From NCBI GenBank assembly GCA_016882485.1, contig VGPT01000001.1, forward strand, positions 28,022 to 92,021: a stretch of DNA of 64,000 nucleotides, given 5' to 3'. A program made the position numbers and the translations under genes. The notes under the pieces were generated by a model. It was not told the origin of the DNA and searched no databases. It saw only the letters and a list, made by a program, of their open reading frames with translations. Position 1 is the stretch's first letter. Every line of letters begins with the position of its first letter. Origin of the DNA: Cyanobacteria bacterium M_surface_10_m1_298 (GTDB lineage Bacteria; Cyanobacteriota; Cyanobacteriia; PCC-6307; Cyanobiaceae). Shown in pieces: positions 40,172 through 52,153 of this stretch.

Positions 40172-41479
40172 ATGCCCCTCGCCCTGGGAACCACTGCCGG
40201 ACGCAGCCTCAAGGGTCGAGTGCAGGTTCCGGGCGACAAATCGATCTCTCACCGTTCCCTGCTGTTCGGTGCGATTGCCGACGGGATCACGCGCATCGAA
40301 GGGCTGCTGCCCGCGGAAGATCCCCTCAGCACCGCCGCCTGTCTGCGGGCGATGGGGGTGTCGGTGTCTCCGATTGAAGCGGGGCAGCCGGTGATCGTTG
40401 AAGGCGTGGGGCTCGACGGCTTCCGCGAACCGGAGAGCGTGCTCGATTGCGGCAATTCGGGAACGACGATGCGCTTGATGCTCGGGCTCCTGGCGGGCCG
40501 AGCCGGGCGCCACTTTGTGATGACGGGAGACGACTCGTTGCGGCGCCGTCCGATGAAGCGCGTGGGCGCCCCCCTCAGTGAGATGGGGGCCCGCATCGCT
40601 GGTCGAAGCGGAGGCAACCTCGCCCCGCTGGCCATCTCCGGACAAGAGCTCCAGGGGGTCACGATCCGCACCCCGGTGGCTTCTGCTCAGGTGAAGAGCG
40701 CGATCCTGCTTGCGGCCCTCACCGCGAATGGATCCACCACCGTGATTGAGCCGGTGCAGAGCCGTGACCACAGCGAGCGGATGCTGCGAGCCTTCGGAGC
40801 CGATCTCCAGGTGGGTGGAGCCGGGAACACCGAAGTGACGGTGACCCCCGGTCAACGGCTGCGCGGGCAGGAGGTGATCGTGCCCGGAGACATCAGCTCA
40901 GCCGCCTTCTGGCTCATCGCCGGTGCAATCACACCGGGGGCCGATCTGACGATCGAAAATGTCGGCCTGAATCCAAGCCGAACAGGGATCCTCGATGTGC
41001 TCGAGGCGATGGGCGCCCGCATCGAGGTTCTGAACCAGCGGGATGTCGCCGGTGAGCCGGTCGGGGATCTGCGGGTGACCCACGGACCCTTGCAGGCCTT
41101 TGAGATCAATGCCGAGCTCATCCCCCGTCTGGTGGATGAAATCCCCGTGCTGGCGGTGGCCGCCTGCTACGCCAGCGGGGTGAGCCGGGTCACGGGCGCC
41201 GAAGAGTTGCGCGTGAAGGAAACCGATCGCCTCGCGGTGATGGCGCGCCAACTGGGGGCGATGGGAGCGCGGATCGATGAATTCAGCGACGGCATGACCA
41301 TTCAGGGCGAAACCCAACTCCATGGGGCCGAGGTGGACAGCGAAACCGACCACCGAGTCGCCATGAGCCTGGCGGTGGCCGCCCAGATCGCGACCGGACC
41401 CACCACCCTGCACCGCCCCGAAGCAGCTGCGGTCTCCTACCCCAGTTTCTGGGATGACCTCGAACGTCTCCAGGCTTGA
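40172..41479 (+). CDS. aroA: 3-phosphoshikimate 1-carboxyvinyltransferase (EPSP synthase)
   Basis: [40 protein letters not shown] at 40172. Confidence 0.96.
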   Translation: MPLALGTTAGRSLKGRVQVPGDKSISHRSLLFGAIADGITRIEGLLPAEDPLSTAACLRAMGVSVSPIEAGQPVIVEGVGLDGFREPESVLDCGNSGTTMRLMLGLLAGRAGRHFVMTGDDSLRRRPMKRVGAPLSEMGARIAGRSGGNLAPLAISGQELQGVTIRTPVASAQVKSAILLAALTANGSTTVIEPVQSRDHSERMLRAFGADLQVGGAGNTEVTVTPGQRLRGQEVIVPGDISSAAFWLIAGAITPGADLTIENVGLNPSRTGILDVLEAMGARIEVLNQRDVAGEPVGDLRVTHGPLQAFEINAELIPRLVDEIPVLAVAACYASGVSRVTGAEELRVKETDRLAVMARQLGAMGARIDEFSDGMTIQGETQLHGAEVDSETDHRVAMSLAVAAQIATGPTTLHRPEAAAVSYPSFWDDLERLQA

Positions 41480-42416
41480 GCCCCGCCGAACGGAGGATGG
41501 CAGCTTCAGCCTGTTCAGCCACCAGGTCGGAGAGGGCTTCCACAGCGGCAAAGGAGCCGTAGCGGAGGCTTGGAGCAAGTTCGTTGAGCCTGCGGATCTG
41601 GAGCGCTGGCCGCCAGGCAGCTGCCTGCGGGTGCTCGATATCTGCTTCGGCACAGGCAGCAACACAGCAGCACTGCTGGAGGCCGCCGAGCAACGGCAGC
41701 TCTCGCTGGAGTGGTGGGGGCTGGAGCTGGATCCGGATCCCCTCCGTCTCGCCCTGGCCGATGAGAGCTTCCGCCAGCAATGGCAGCCCACGGCCCTGGA
41801 GATCCTGCAGCAACTGCAGCAACCCGAGGCTGAACCCGGCATGGTCAGTGCTTGGCAGCACCCTGCGTTAGGCAGAGGCCAACTGTTCTGGGGCGATGCC
41901 CGTGCCTGTCTCCCCGCACTTCAAGCGAGCGCGACAGGGCGATTGGATCTGGTGCTGATGGATGCGTTCTCCCCGAGCCGCTGCCCGCAGCTCTGGACGG
42001 TGGAGTTTCTGGGGGCCCTGGCAGCCCTGCTGGCCCCCCAGGGCCGGCTGCTCACCTACTGCAGTGCGGCAGCGGTGCGTCAAGCACTCATGCTGGCCGA
42101 CCTACAGATCGCCAGCATCGCGGCCCCTTCGGGCCTGAGGCAGCAGAGCCACGACTGGAGCGGAGGAACCGCCGCCAGCCCGATGTCGCTGACGGATGCC
42201 CCTCTTCTGAGGCCCCTCAGTGCGATGGAGCAGGAGCATCTCGGCACCAATGCCGCCGAGCCTTACCGGGATCCGACCTTCAACGCGGAGCGGGCCGAGA
42301 TTTTGAGAGAGCGGCAGAGGGCTCAGCAGCTGGCCATGCAGCGGGGCGGGGTGGAGGCCACCAGCAGCTGGCGCCGGCGATGGGGGTTAGGCAAGGAGAT
42401 CAGCAACCACCAGTAG
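41454..42416 (+). CDS. MnmC-like (MnmD domain) tRNA 5-methylaminomethyl-2-thiouridine methyltransferase-type protein
   Basis: [59 protein letters not shown]; no FAD domain. Confidence 0.87.
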   Translation: MTSNVSRLEPRRTEDGSFSLFSHQVGEGFHSGKGAVAEAWSKFVEPADLERWPPGSCLRVLDICFGTGSNTAALLEAAEQRQLSLEWWGLELDPDPLRLALADESFRQQWQPTALEILQQLQQPEAEPGMVSAWQHPALGRGQLFWGDARACLPALQASATGRLDLVLMDAFSPSRCPQLWTVEFLGALAALLAPQGRLLTYCSAAAVRQALMLADLQIASIAAPSGLRQQSHDWSGGTAASPMSLTDAPLLRPLSAMEQEHLGTNAAEPYRDPTFNAERAEILRERQRAQQLAMQRGGVEATSSWRRRWGLGKEISNHQ

Positions 42417-42444
42417 ATTCCGGCTCAGCTACTCGCCTCTGCCA

Positions 42445-43797
42445 ATGCTCGCCGTTGCCGTGTTGGCCGCCGGAAAGGGCACGCGCATGAAGAGCGATCT
42501 GCCCAAGGTGTTGCAACCCCTGGCAGGGGCGACCCTGGTGGAGCGGGTTCTCTCCAGTTGCCGCAGTCTCGATCCCCAGCGTCAGTTGCTGATCGTCGGA
42601 CACCAGGCCGAACGCGTCGAGCAATCGCTGAGCGCCCATTCCGGCCTGGAATTTGTGCTCCAGCAGCCCCAGAACGGCACTGGTCACGCCGTGCAGCAAC
42701 TGCTGCAACCCCTGGGCGACTTCGAGGGGGATCTGCTCGTGCTCAACGGCGATGTTCCCCTGCTACGGGAGCAAACGATTGCTGCCCTGCTGGAGCGCCA
42801 TCGCGCCAGCGGTGCCGCCGTGACCCTCCTCAGCGCTCGCCTCGACAATCCCACGGGCTACGGCCGGGTGTTCGCCGATGGGGAGGGCCATGTCTCCGCC
42901 ATCGTGGAGCACCGCGACTGCAGCGAAGCCCAGCGCACCAACAACCTCACAAACGCCGGCATCTACTGCTTCAACTGGCGGCAATTGGCCGCAGTGTTGC
43001 CCCAACTCCGCACCGACAACGACCAGGGGGAGCTGTATCTGACCGATACCGTGGCGATGCTGACGCCCGCGATGCACCTGGAGGTGGCCGATGCTGATGA
43101 GATCAACGGCATCAACGACCGCCAGCAACTCGCCCAGTGCGAGGCGGTGATTCAAGACAGGCTGCGCCGCCACTGGATGGACGAAGGGGTGACCTTTGTG
43201 GATCCAGCCAGCTGCACCCTCAGTGACGGCACACGCTTCGGGCGGGATGTGGTGGTGGAGCCCCAGTGTCACTTCCGTGGCAGCACCAGCGTTGGCGATG
43301 GCTGCAGAATCGGCCCTGGCAGCTTGTTGGAGAACGCCAGCGTTGGCGAGCAGGTCGAGATCATCTACTCGGTGGTGCGCGAGGCCACCGTGGCGAGCGG
43401 GTGCGCCATCGGCCCCTACGCCCAGCTCCGTCCCGGAGCCCAGCTGGCTGAGGATTGCCGCGTTGGCAATTTTGTCGAGATCAAAAAGAGTCGCCTCGGC
43501 CGGGGCAGCAAGGTCAACCATCTCAGCTACATCGGTGATGCCGAGCTGGGTGAGCATGTCAACGTCGGAGCCGGCACGATCACTGCTAACTACGACGGCT
43601 TCAACAAACACCGCACCGTGATCGGAGCAGGCAGCAAAACAGGAGCCAATTCGGTATTGGTGGCACCGATCACCCTTGGTGCGAATGTGACCGTCGGAGC
43701 TGGATCCACCTTGACCAAAGACGTCCCGGCAGGAGCTCTGGCCCTAGGCCGAGCCAAGCAACTGGTCAAGGAGAACTGGCAGCTGCCTCAGGCCTAA
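42445..43797 (+). CDS. glmU: Bifunctional UDP-GlcNAc pyrophosphorylase / GlcN-1-P acetyltransferase
   Basis: [23 protein letters not shown], left-handed beta-helix hexapeptides, [13 protein letters not shown]. Confidence 0.97.
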   Translation: MLAVAVLAAGKGTRMKSDLPKVLQPLAGATLVERVLSSCRSLDPQRQLLIVGHQAERVEQSLSAHSGLEFVLQQPQNGTGHAVQQLLQPLGDFEGDLLVLNGDVPLLREQTIAALLERHRASGAAVTLLSARLDNPTGYGRVFADGEGHVSAIVEHRDCSEAQRTNNLTNAGIYCFNWRQLAAVLPQLRTDNDQGELYLTDTVAMLTPAMHLEVADADEINGINDRQQLAQCEAVIQDRLRRHWMDEGVTFVDPASCTLSDGTRFGRDVVVEPQCHFRGSTSVGDGCRIGPGSLLENASVGEQVEIIYSVVREATVASGCAIGPYAQLRPGAQLAEDCRVGNFVEIKKSRLGRGSKVNHLSYIGDAELGEHVNVGAGTITANYDGFNKHRTVIGAGSKTGANSVLVAPITLGANVTVGAGSTLTKDVPAGALALGRAKQLVKENWQLPQA

Positions 43798-44447
43798 GCC
43801 GAGGTCAAATCCAGCTCCTGCTGCCACTGCAGCAAAGGTCGATCCCAACCCTCCTCGAGCTTTTGGCCAATCACACACTTGGCGCGGAGACCCAGCTCGA
43901 AGCCCCGGGCCAGGGCATGGAGCAAAGGCTCGAGCGGCTCGTCGTTCTGCAGGGTGCTGAGCATCCCGCCAAAGATCAGCATCACCGCCAGGGGGGAGCG
44001 GTTCTGCGCCAGGTTGAAGGCCTGAACCCCCAACTCACCGGGGCCGTCAACACCAAACCCCGTGAGCACATGCACGATGTCGTGGGTTTCGCGAAGGCGG
44101 TGGGTCACGTAATCCCGCTCTGAAGCAATCGGTGAAGGATCAATCAGGCTGTCGGGCGTCAGACCTTGGGCCTGCAGCTGACGGGCATAGACAGCACCGA
44201 GGCTCCCCTCCGGCAAATGAGACAAAGCCTGCAAATCAATCGCAGGCGGTCGCCATTGCTGATCGATCAGCGCGCGCAAGTCGGCATTCGCGAGCAGATG
44301 GCGGAACATCTGAGCCGACAGGGGACTGCCCTCGAGGCTGCTGGCTACGGAAAACACGCTCTCAAGAGAGTCGGGCTTTTTCAGGAAGGCGGCAAGACCC
44401 GCCACCATCTTCAGCGACTGGAGATGCGTCTTGAGGTTGAGCAGCAT
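43794..44447 (-). CDS. Coq4-family protein
   Basis: [36 protein letters not shown] contains HDxxH-x11-E. Confidence 0.83.
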   Translation of the reverse strand: MLLNLKTHLQSLKMVAGLAAFLKKPDSLESVFSVASSLEGSPLSAQMFRHLLANADLRALIDQQWRPPAIDLQALSHLPEGSLGAVYARQLQAQGLTPDSLIDPSPIASERDYVTHRLRETHDIVHVLTGFGVDGPGELGVQAFNLAQNRSPLAVMLIFGGMLSTLQNDEPLEPLLHALARGFELGLRAKCVIGQKLEEGWDRPLLQWQQELDLTSA

Positions 44448-44484
44448 GAACCGATCGGGCGCGAGCCCTCACCTTGGCCCGCCT

Positions 44485-45879
44485 TCAACCCGCGGGCAAC
44501 AGCTCCGGCAGCAAGGGCAGCAGTCGCTCCAAGGCCACACCGCGGCTGGCCTTGAGCAGCAGCACATCCCCGGGGGAGAGCCACTCGCCGAGGGGTTGTG
44601 CGGCCTCTTCCGGGGCCTGGACCACCGCCAGCCTCGGCAAGGCTGCAGCTGCCTTGGCCATAGCCTCGGCCTCCGCCCCTGAGCTGACCACCACCAGGCC
44701 ATCGAGGCTATGGGTGGCGGCTCGCTCAGCCACCGCCCGGTGCAGGGCAACGCTCTGATCCCCTAACTCGAGCATCGTGCCGAGCACGGCAAAACGTCGA
44801 CCGGGCTGAGCCGCCAGCAAATCCAGGGCCGCCAGAACCGCTTCCGGAGAGGCGTTGTAGGTCTCATCGAGGATGGTCAGACCGCCCTGCTGCAGTCGAC
44901 GATTGCGGCCGCCTGGCACCGACACGGAGAGGCTCTGGAGCGCCTCAGAGGGAACCTTCAGCTCCCGGGCCACCGCCAAGGCCAGCAGAAGATTGCGGGC
45001 GTTGTGCCGACCCTCGAGCGGAAGGTTGTAGAGATCGGAACCCAGCTTCAATCGGCCGGTGTCGAGGTGGAGCTCAGCGCAGAAATCTGCAGCCGCTGCA
45101 CCCTCGTCATCGGCAAGGGCCACCCGGCAGATGCGCCCGGACCAGACCCGAGCCAGAGCTTGATCGAGCAGGGGATCACCGGCGGGAATCACCACCAGGC
45201 TGTCGGGCTTAAGACCAGTGGTGATTTCGCACTTCGCCTGGGCGATGGCCCCACGGCTGCCGAGGCGGCCGATGTGGGCCGTTCCGATGTTGGTGATGAC
45301 GGCGACATCGGGCTCAGCGGTGCGGCTCAGGCGATCAATCTCCCCGAGACCGCGCATGCCCATCTCCACCACCACAGCCGCCTGCTCGCGATGGGCTTTG
45401 AGCAGGGTCAGGGGAACACCCACATCATTGTTTTCATTGCCACGACTGGCCATCACCTCACCGAGGGGGGCCAGGGCCGCGCGGATCAATTCGCGGGTCG
45501 TGGTCTTGCCGGCCGAGCCGGTGACCGCAATCACAGGTTGCGGCAGCTGACGGCGATGGAGCAGAGCCAGCTGCTGGTAGGCCTCCAACGTGTCGTCGAC
45601 GAGCCAATGCAACAGGGTTGAAGGAGCGAGATGCGCTCGATCGCGCTGCACCAACGCCGCCTGCGCGCCGAGGCCTGCCGCTTGCTGAAGAAAGGCGTGC
45701 CCATCAAACCGCTCCCCCACCAGGGGGATGAACAGCTGTCCCGCCGCCAGTGAACGGCTATCGGTGCAGATGGGTCCCAGCGGCAGCGATGGCTCCAGTG
45801 GAGACAGAGCGCCTCTGGGCTGCCCCCAACAGGCAATCAAGTCGCCGAGCTGCATCGGTGAAGACCTAGGAGCGATCAC
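44485..45879 (-). CDS. murF: UDP-N-acetylmuramoyl-tripeptide--D-alanyl-D-alanine ligase
   Basis: VIAVTGSAGKTTTRELIRAAL, NENNDVGVPLTLL, ILDETYNASPEAVLAAL. Confidence 0.95.
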   Translation of the reverse strand: MIAPRSSPMQLGDLIACWGQPRGALSPLEPSLPLGPICTDSRSLAAGQLFIPLVGERFDGHAFLQQAAGLGAQAALVQRDRAHLAPSTLLHWLVDDTLEAYQQLALLHRRQLPQPVIAVTGSAGKTTTRELIRAALAPLGEVMASRGNENNDVGVPLTLLKAHREQAAVVVEMGMRGLGEIDRLSRTAEPDVAVITNIGTAHIGRLGSRGAIAQAKCEITTGLKPDSLVVIPAGDPLLDQALARVWSGRICRVALADDEGAAAADFCAELHLDTGRLKLGSDLYNLPLEGRHNARNLLLALAVARELKVPSEALQSLSVSVPGGRNRRLQQGGLTILDETYNASPEAVLAALDLLAAQPGRRFAVLGTMLELGDQSVALHRAVAERAATHSLDGLVVVSSGAEAEAMAKAAAALPRLAVVQAPEEAAQPLGEWLSPGDVLLLKASRGVALERLLPLLPELLPAG

Positions 45880-46636
45880 GGAGCACGATCATGCCCTCTC
45901 CCACCAGGACATCCCGGGCGACGAGGCCAGAGCGCGAATCGCGCAGCTCCAGGTGGTCATAGCCAAGATCCGCTGCCCAGCCCTGCCACTGCAGCGCTCG
46001 ACGTTGCTGCTCTGCCGGGGAAAGGGCGGGGAAGGCCGGGCGCAGCTGCAGCACCAGCAGGGATTGCTCCGGCACCGCGTCAGCAGCCAGCAACAAGCCG
46101 TCAGCCTCAGGCCGCTCGATGAACTCCACCAGGGGATCGACGAACGGTTCGCTGACCTCATCGAGCCGTTCCGCTTCAGCCGAGAACTCATCTGAGATCT
46201 GGGCTGAGATCTGCCTTTGCATCTCATTGGGGGGCTCATCTGGCAACTGCTCTGGGGGCTCGGCTTCAGCCGCGGGTTCTGGCGCAACGGGGAGCTCCGG
46301 GACCAGCGCCAGAGGCTGCTCTAAAGCAGTGGATGAAGGCGGCGGCACGCTGGGCTGCAGCCGAGGCGTCAACCAGAACAGAGCAGAGAGCAACAGCGCG
46401 AGGCCCGCCCCGAACAACAGAGGCCAGAACAGCGGAGAGAGATCAGATGGCCACCAGGCAGGGCTCCAGAGCTGCCCCTGGGCATTGCGGCGCCAGAGGG
46501 CCCAGCTGCGCAGGCGTGTATCGGCACCGATGGCACGCAGATCGTCGCCCAGCTGCCGCCAGGGATTGCGATAGGGCGCCGGCAGCTCACTGGAGGCGAG
46601 CTGCCGGGCGGGGTCGGTGGGGCGGGTGGAGCTCAG
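45866..46636 (-). CDS. Conserved hypothetical membrane-anchored protein (start codon unresolved)
   Basis: Track ORF starts at TTG 46417 but the same frame is open to TAA at 46643-46645 and reads [90 protein letters not shown] at 46636 overlaps the glgA stop. Confidence 0.6.
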   Translation of the reverse strand: MSSTRPTDPARQLASSELPAPYRNPWRQLGDDLRAIGADTRLRSWALWRRNAQGQLWSPAWWPSDLSPLFWPLLFGAGLALLLSALFWLTPRLQPSVPPPSSTALEQPLALVPELPVAPEPAAEAEPPEQLPDEPPNEMQRQISAQISDEFSAEAERLDEVSEPFVDPLVEFIERPEADGLLLAADAVPEQSLLVLQLRPAFPALSPAEQQRRALQWQGWAADLGYDHLELRDSRSGLVARDVLVGEGMIVLRDRS

Positions 46637-48171
46637 CTGGCGTTACGGCGTCGCAGCAACGAAAGCGGATTTCTCGAGCGAGCGGAAGCCTCAACGCCAG
46701 GGGCATCGTTACCTAGATCGTCGCCGGCTCTGCGGCTGGGATCTGCCTGTTGCCCCTGAGACAACTGCTCCACCACCTGGGCATCGGGGGTGGGCTCCTT
46801 GACGCCCTTCACTTCCTTGTACATCAGGTCGTACTCCAGGGCTGAGCGTGTCCAACTGAAATCGCTCTGCATCGCCCGACGTTGCAGCTCAACCCAGCTG
46901 TCGCGATGGCGATAGGCCTCCCAGGAGCGCACGATCGAGGTGTAAAAGTCGAGGGGCTCGTAGCGATCAAAACCAAAGCCAGTGCCACTGTGATGGCTGG
47001 GGTCGTGGGGCGGAACCGTATCCACCAGACCACCAACGCGCCGGACCACGGGGATCGAGCCATAGCGCATGGCCAGGAGCTGACTGATCCCGCACGGCTC
47101 AAAGCGACTCGGCATCAGGAAGGAATCGGTGCCCGCGTAGATCAAGCGTGAAAGGGCATCGTCATAGGTGAGGAATACGGCAAAGCGGCCGGGATGGCGG
47201 GCGGCCATCTGCCAAAGGCCGGCCTCGATGTGGCGATCACCGGTCCCGAGAACAACGATCTGGCTATCGGAGTAGGCGAGCACACGATCGGCAACCTGCA
47301 GTAAGAGATCGATGCCCTTCTGATCCACGAGTCGGCTGACCACACCCATCAGATAGGTATCGGGGTTAACCGCCAAACCCATGCGCTCTTGCAGCAACTG
47401 CTTGCAACGGGCGCGGCCACTGAGGTCAGCGGCTGAGAAGTTGGCGGGCAGGGTGTTGTCGGTGGTGGGGTTCCAATCGTCCTGATCGATGCCGTTGAGG
47501 ATTCCCCGTAGCTTTCCGCTGACGTAGTTCAGCAAGCCATCGAGCTTCTCGCCGTATTCAGGGGTGCGAATTTCCTGGGCGTAGGTGGGAGACACCGCAT
47601 TCACACGATCCGCATAGAGGATCGCCGCCGCCATGGTGTGATCCCCCTGCATGTACCAGGGGCACCAGGTCATGCGATCGAGTTTCCACCGCCAGGGGCC
47701 CTGGTATTTGAGGTTGTGGATGGTGAACACCGTGCTGATGTCCGGGTCCTGATGCATCCAGACCGGGATCATGCCGGTGTGCCAGTCATGGCAATGGAGG
47801 ATGTCGGGCTTCCAGTGGTTCCAGGCGAATTCCGAAACCGCACTGGCAAAAAAGGTGAAGCGCCAGTCTTCGTCTTCACCGCCGTAGATCCGCTCCGGAT
47901 CAAAGACCGGATGACCCACCAGATAAAGGGTCAGGCCATTGCTGGGATGACGGGTTTCGTAAACCGCGAAGTCGGTTCCCATGGTGTGCCCCCGCCAGAT
48001 CGGCTCTGAGGGGATCGAGAGCAGGCTCCAGAGACGGCCATAGCCCGGCATGATCAGCCGTACGTCATGGCCCAGGGGCGTGAGGGCCGGTGGCAGGGAG
48101 CCCACCACGTCTCCCATGCCGCCAACCTTGACCATCGGGGCACATTCGGCCGCAGCAAACAGCACCCGCAT
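46633..48171 (-). CDS. glgA: Glycogen synthase
   Basis: [30 protein letters not shown] (KxGG), [41 protein letters not shown]. Confidence 0.97.
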   Translation of the reverse strand: MRVLFAAAECAPMVKVGGMGDVVGSLPPALTPLGHDVRLIMPGYGRLWSLLSIPSEPIWRGHTMGTDFAVYETRHPSNGLTLYLVGHPVFDPERIYGGEDEDWRFTFFASAVSEFAWNHWKPDILHCHDWHTGMIPVWMHQDPDISTVFTIHNLKYQGPWRWKLDRMTWCPWYMQGDHTMAAAILYADRVNAVSPTYAQEIRTPEYGEKLDGLLNYVSGKLRGILNGIDQDDWNPTTDNTLPANFSAADLSGRARCKQLLQERMGLAVNPDTYLMGVVSRLVDQKGIDLLLQVADRVLAYSDSQIVVLGTGDRHIEAGLWQMAARHPGRFAVFLTYDDALSRLIYAGTDSFLMPSRFEPCGISQLLAMRYGSIPVVRRVGGLVDTVPPHDPSHHSGTGFGFDRYEPLDFYTSIVRSWEAYRHRDSWVELQRRAMQSDFSWTRSALEYDLMYKEVKGVKEPTPDAQVVEQLSQGQQADPSRRAGDDLGNDAPGVEASARSRNPLSLLRRRNAS

Positions 48172-48214
48172 GGTCTTGACCGGACTGAAGTGGGCGCAAC
48201 TCTACGGGCGGTCT

Positions 48215-48811
48215 TTAGGGCAGCACTGTCACCAGCGTTCCCACCTCCACCAGGTCAAAGACCTTCTGGACGTTCTCCTCAAACAGCCGCACGCAGCCAT
48301 GGGACACCGCCCGGCCCACGGTCCAGCGATGGGGGGTTCCGTGGAAGCCAGCCACGGTGCAGCCGTTGATGGTCAGATAGCGCTCCCCATCCCAGGCGTT
48401 CTGCTTGGGGGTGCAATCGCGATAGAAACCAATCCAGCGGGAACCGAGGGGGTTGGCGGGTCCAGGGCCCACATGGTTGCCATTGCCCGGATGCTGCCAC
48501 ACAGGCTGCGAGACCTTCTCCAGCACCTGATGGGTTCCGGCCGGCGTCTCCCAACCTTCAGTGCCCACCGCCGCCGGGAAGCGATGCTTCAGGTGGCCGC
48601 CATCGAACACCATCAGCTGCCGGGTCTGACGGTCGAGCACTAAATGCAACCCCTCCTGGGCGCGGAGGGTGCTGGGCACCCGCGCCAGGGCAACGGCGTC
48701 ACTGATCACCGGCGCCGGAGGTGGAACCGGATCGGGCTGGCGAGCTTGAGCACCCTGACTCAACAGACCCAGGGCAAAGAGAACAGAGAGGGAGGAGCGA
48801 AGGGCTGACAC
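48215..48811 (-). CDS. L,D-transpeptidase (YkuD) with signal peptide
   Basis: GFHGTPHRWTVGRAVSHGCVRLFEENV catalytic HG..SHGCVR. Confidence 0.92.
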   Translation of the reverse strand: MSALRSSLSVLFALGLLSQGAQARQPDPVPPPAPVISDAVALARVPSTLRAQEGLHLVLDRQTRQLMVFDGGHLKHRFPAAVGTEGWETPAGTHQVLEKVSQPVWQHPGNGNHVGPGPANPLGSRWIGFYRDCTPKQNAWDGERYLTINGCTVAGFHGTPHRWTVGRAVSHGCVRLFEENVQKVFDLVEVGTLVTVLP

Positions 48812-48860
48812 TGTCCTAAAGGCGGTCTCACCTAGGACTAGCTACGAGATTGGAACTGTG

Positions 48861-49700
48861 CTACGGCAGCCAGGGTGCGTCAGAAAAATCTGGAGATCTT
48901 TTCTCCAGGAAGGCATTGCGCCCCTCTTGTCCTTCTTCCGTTCGGTAAAACAAATGGGTGGCCTGGCCTGCCAGCTCCTGGATTCCAGCCATGCCATCGG
49001 TTTCGGCATTGAAGGCGGCCTTGAGACAGCGGATCGCCGTGGGGCTGTGCTGCAGCACCTCCCGTGCCCAGCGCACACCCTCAACCTCAAGTGACTCCAG
49101 GGGGACCACCGCATTCACCAGCCCCATCTGCAGGGCCTCAGCGGCTCCGTATTGCCGGCAGAGAAACCAGATCTCTCTGGCTTTGCGCTGGCCCACCAGC
49201 CGAGCCAGGTAGCCAGCGCCGAAGCCCCCGTCGAAACTGCCGACCCGGGGTCCGGTCTGCCCAAAACGGGCATTCTCGGCGGCGAGGCTGAGGTCACAGA
49301 GCAGGTGGAGCACCTGGCCCCCACCAATGGCGTAGCCGGCGACCAGCGCAATCACCACCTTGGGAAGGCTGCGGATCAGGCGCTGCAGATCGAGCACATT
49401 GAGACGCGGCAAGCCGTCGTCACCGACATAGCCCCCATCACCGCGAACGCTTTGATCACCACCGGCGCAAAAGGCGTACACCCCATCAGCCGCCGGACCA
49501 GCACCGGTGAATAGCACCACCCCGATGCGCGGGTTATCGCGCACACGCGAAAAGGCATCGAACAGCTCCGTGACCGTTTTGGGCCGGAAGGCGTTGCGCT
49601 TCTCGGGCCGATTGATGCTGATGCGAGCGATGCCCTCCTCGCTCAGATCAAACAGGATGTCCTCATAGGACCCCTGGCGAATCCACTGCACAGCGGACAT
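48861..49700 (-). CDS. menB: 1,4-dihydroxy-2-naphthoyl-CoA synthase
   Basis: [56 protein letters not shown]. Confidence 0.96.
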   Translation of the reverse strand: MSAVQWIRQGSYEDILFDLSEEGIARISINRPEKRNAFRPKTVTELFDAFSRVRDNPRIGVVLFTGAGPAADGVYAFCAGGDQSVRGDGGYVGDDGLPRLNVLDLQRLIRSLPKVVIALVAGYAIGGGQVLHLLCDLSLAAENARFGQTGPRVGSFDGGFGAGYLARLVGQRKAREIWFLCRQYGAAEALQMGLVNAVVPLESLEVEGVRWAREVLQHSPTAIRCLKAAFNAETDGMAGIQELAGQATHLFYRTEEGQEGRNAFLEKRSPDFSDAPWLP

Positions 49701-49711
49701 CGGAGAGCTGG

Positions 49712-51481
49712 TCAGGTCTCGACCATTGTGCGGCGCAGCCGATGCCGCAGCTCCGCATCGGACTGACGATCCGTGCGGGCCACCACCAGGGCGAGGGGGT
49801 GTTCAAAAGCCCAGTGCAGAAGCACATCCAGCTGCTTCAAATCCTGCAGATCGCGCCAGGGGATGCCATAGCCCTGGGCCCAGGACCCAAGGTCGATGCA
49901 CTGAGGCATGGCGAAGAGACGCTCAAAATCCAGGGCTGGACGGATGGGCAACTGCTCAAAGATGCCCCCTCCACGGTTATCGATCACCACCACCGTGAGC
50001 CGCTTGCCCCTGGCCCTCAACTGCTCGCGCCAGAGCCAACCGTTGGCGTCATGGAGCAGGGCCAGATCACCACTGATCAACACCAACTGATCGGAGGCGG
50101 CCGCCAACCCGGCCGCCACTGACAGCGTGCCGTCGATACCGGAGGCCCCACGAAACGAATACACGGGCCGATGGGGGGCCTCCGCTGCGGAAAAACTCTC
50201 CCAGTCGCGCACTGGACTGCTGTTGGCCAGCAGCACTGGCAACCCCGGCGGCAGTTGCAGGCTGAGGCGATGGGCCAATGCAGGCTCACTCAAGGCAGAG
50301 GCAGAACCAAAGACCTCCGACAACCGCTGTTGAAGGGCTTCTTCGCGCTCCAACCAACTCTCACTCCAGCTCAGGTTGGACGCCGAAGGGGGCTGATCCC
50401 AGGTGGCCAAGGGCCAGCGGGCCAACCAAGGCTCAAGGCCAGCGCCCTCCTGGCCGCTGCCGCAGCCCAGGGCATCGAAGTTCCGAGGATCCCGCTCCTG
50501 GATCAGCAGTTGGCTCGCTCCGCTGCTGCAGATCCAGTTCTGCAGGCGCCGACTGGCCGGCACAGGACCCAAACGCAGCAGTTGCGGAGCTGCGGGGAGC
50601 CCATGACCCTCTGCAAGCAGCAAGTCATAGCCACGCACCAGCCGTAGACCAGGCCAGCCGCGAAGCCCGGAGAGGGCATCAGCGAACACAGGCCAGCCAC
50701 TGCGCTGCTGCCAGCGGAGGACCGCCTCGGCAAAGGCCGGAAAGGCGGCCGCCCTGCCTCGCCACGGACCGACCACCACCACGCCGGGTTGGTCAGGATC
50801 AAGCAGCTCCGCCGCACGAGCGGCAGGGGCCTGCTGCTGAGACCTCTCAACTGCGCCTACGGGACGGGGAAGGGGCAGCAGCTCCCTCTGCAGCGCTTCG
50901 ATCAGTGAGGCCGAGGCATGCAGAGGCTCCTCAAAGGGAACGTTGAGATGCACTGGGCCCATGGGGGCGGCTTGGCAGTGTTCCCAGGCCGATTGCGCCA
51001 AGGCCGTGATCGCCTGGCTGTCCATCGTGGCCAACCCCCGGGGATCAGCCGCGAGCAGCGCGCGAGCCGCCGCGCTGAGAAAGGCTTCCTGATTCACGGT
51101 CTGGTTGGCGCCGCAACCCTTGAGGCGCTGGGGCCGATCCGCGGTCAGCAGCAAGAGAGGCACCGCGCCGTAGTCGGCTTCCACCGCCGCCGGCAGCAGA
51201 TTGGCCACCGCCGTTCCGGATGTGGTGACCACCGCGGCCGGCACCCCATCGTGACGACTGAGGCCAAGGGCCAGAAAAGCGGCCGAGCGCTCATCAATGC
51301 CGGTCCAGAGCTCAAGACCCTGCTCGGAGAGGAGACCGGCAGCCAAGGCCAGGGGGGCCGATCGGCTACCGGGGCAAAGCACCAAACGACGCAGCCCAAG
51401 CGCCTGCAATGCCTGCAACAGGGTCAGAGCAGCCCGAAGGTTGGCCTCAGTGGAGCAGAACGCGGCAGGTGGAAGAGGCAC
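49712..51481 (-). CDS. menD: 2-succinyl-5-enolpyruvyl-6-hydroxy-3-cyclohexene-1-carboxylate synthase
   Basis: [47 protein letters not shown]. Confidence 0.96.
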   Translation of the reverse strand: MPLPPAAFCSTEANLRAALTLLQALQALGLRRLVLCPGSRSAPLALAAGLLSEQGLELWTGIDERSAAFLALGLSRHDGVPAAVVTTSGTAVANLLPAAVEADYGAVPLLLLTADRPQRLKGCGANQTVNQEAFLSAAARALLAADPRGLATMDSQAITALAQSAWEHCQAAPMGPVHLNVPFEEPLHASASLIEALQRELLPLPRPVGAVERSQQQAPAARAAELLDPDQPGVVVVGPWRGRAAAFPAFAEAVLRWQQRSGWPVFADALSGLRGWPGLRLVRGYDLLLAEGHGLPAAPQLLRLGPVPASRRLQNWICSSGASQLLIQERDPRNFDALGCGSGQEGAGLEPWLARWPLATWDQPPSASNLSWSESWLEREEALQQRLSEVFGSASALSEPALAHRLSLQLPPGLPVLLANSSPVRDWESFSAAEAPHRPVYSFRGASGIDGTLSVAAGLAAASDQLVLISGDLALLHDANGWLWREQLRARGKRLTVVVIDNRGGGIFEQLPIRPALDFERLFAMPQCIDLGSWAQGYGIPWRDLQDLKQLDVLLHWAFEHPLALVVARTDRQSDAELRHRLRRTMVET

Positions 51482-51533
51482 CGGGCTGGGCCGTTGTTCA
51501 GGATGTGGCGATCATGCCCACTGGTTCGCAGCC

Positions 51534-52124
51534 ATGGACACAGGATCACAAAACAAGTCGTCGCTACTGAGCGGCTGGCGATCCCTGCTCGCTTGGCTGG
51601 TGGTGGCTCTGGTGCTGCGCTGGGGCGTGATCGAACCGCGCTGGATTCCGTCCGGCTCGATGCTTCCCACCCTGCAACTGCAAGACCGGATCCTGGTGGA
51701 GAAGATCCGGCCCCGGCTGCATCGCCCTCTACCGAATGGGACGGTGGTGGTGTTCCACGCGCCCGAGGCCCTGGTGCAGGCGGGATATGACCCCAAAGCC
51801 GCCCTGATCAAACGGGTGGTGGCGCAGGAGGGTGAGGTGATCGAACTCCGGGACGGAGCGCTTTGGCGTAACGGTGTTCGCGTGCCAGAACCCTGGCGCC
51901 AGGAAGCGGTGGACTACAGCTTTGGGCCCATCACCGTGCCGAAGGGAACGCTGATGGTGCTGGGGGACAACCGCAACGCCAGCCTGGATTCCCATGTCTG
52001 GGGACCGCTTCCCCAGGAGGACGTGATCGGCACTGCGGTGTTGCGCTACTGGCCGCTGAACCGTCTCGGCGCCATTCGGTTCCCCGCCCCTTCAGATCTC
52101 GAAGCGAACAGTGAGCTGGGGTAG
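51534..52124 (+). CDS. lepB: Signal peptidase I
   Basis: PRWIPSGSMLPTLQLQDRILVEKI (Ser box), ALIKRVVAQEGEVIEL (Lys), GDNRNASLDSHVWGPLP; ATG at 51534. Confidence 0.94.
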   Translation: MDTGSQNKSSLLSGWRSLLAWLVVALVLRWGVIEPRWIPSGSMLPTLQLQDRILVEKIRPRLHRPLPNGTVVVFHAPEALVQAGYDPKAALIKRVVAQEGEVIELRDGALWRNGVRVPEPWRQEAVDYSFGPITVPKGTLMVLGDNRNASLDSHVWGPLPQEDVIGTAVLRYWPLNRLGAIRFPAPSDLEANSELG

Positions 52125-52153
52125 GGTGCAGGCGTGACGCGGAGCACACCGGA

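Noticed and set aside
45866-46417. Pseudogene call for the ORF downstream of glgA
   Set aside because: Frame is open through the whole region with protein-like composition; a start-codon question is more likely than decay, so it is reported as a finding instead.
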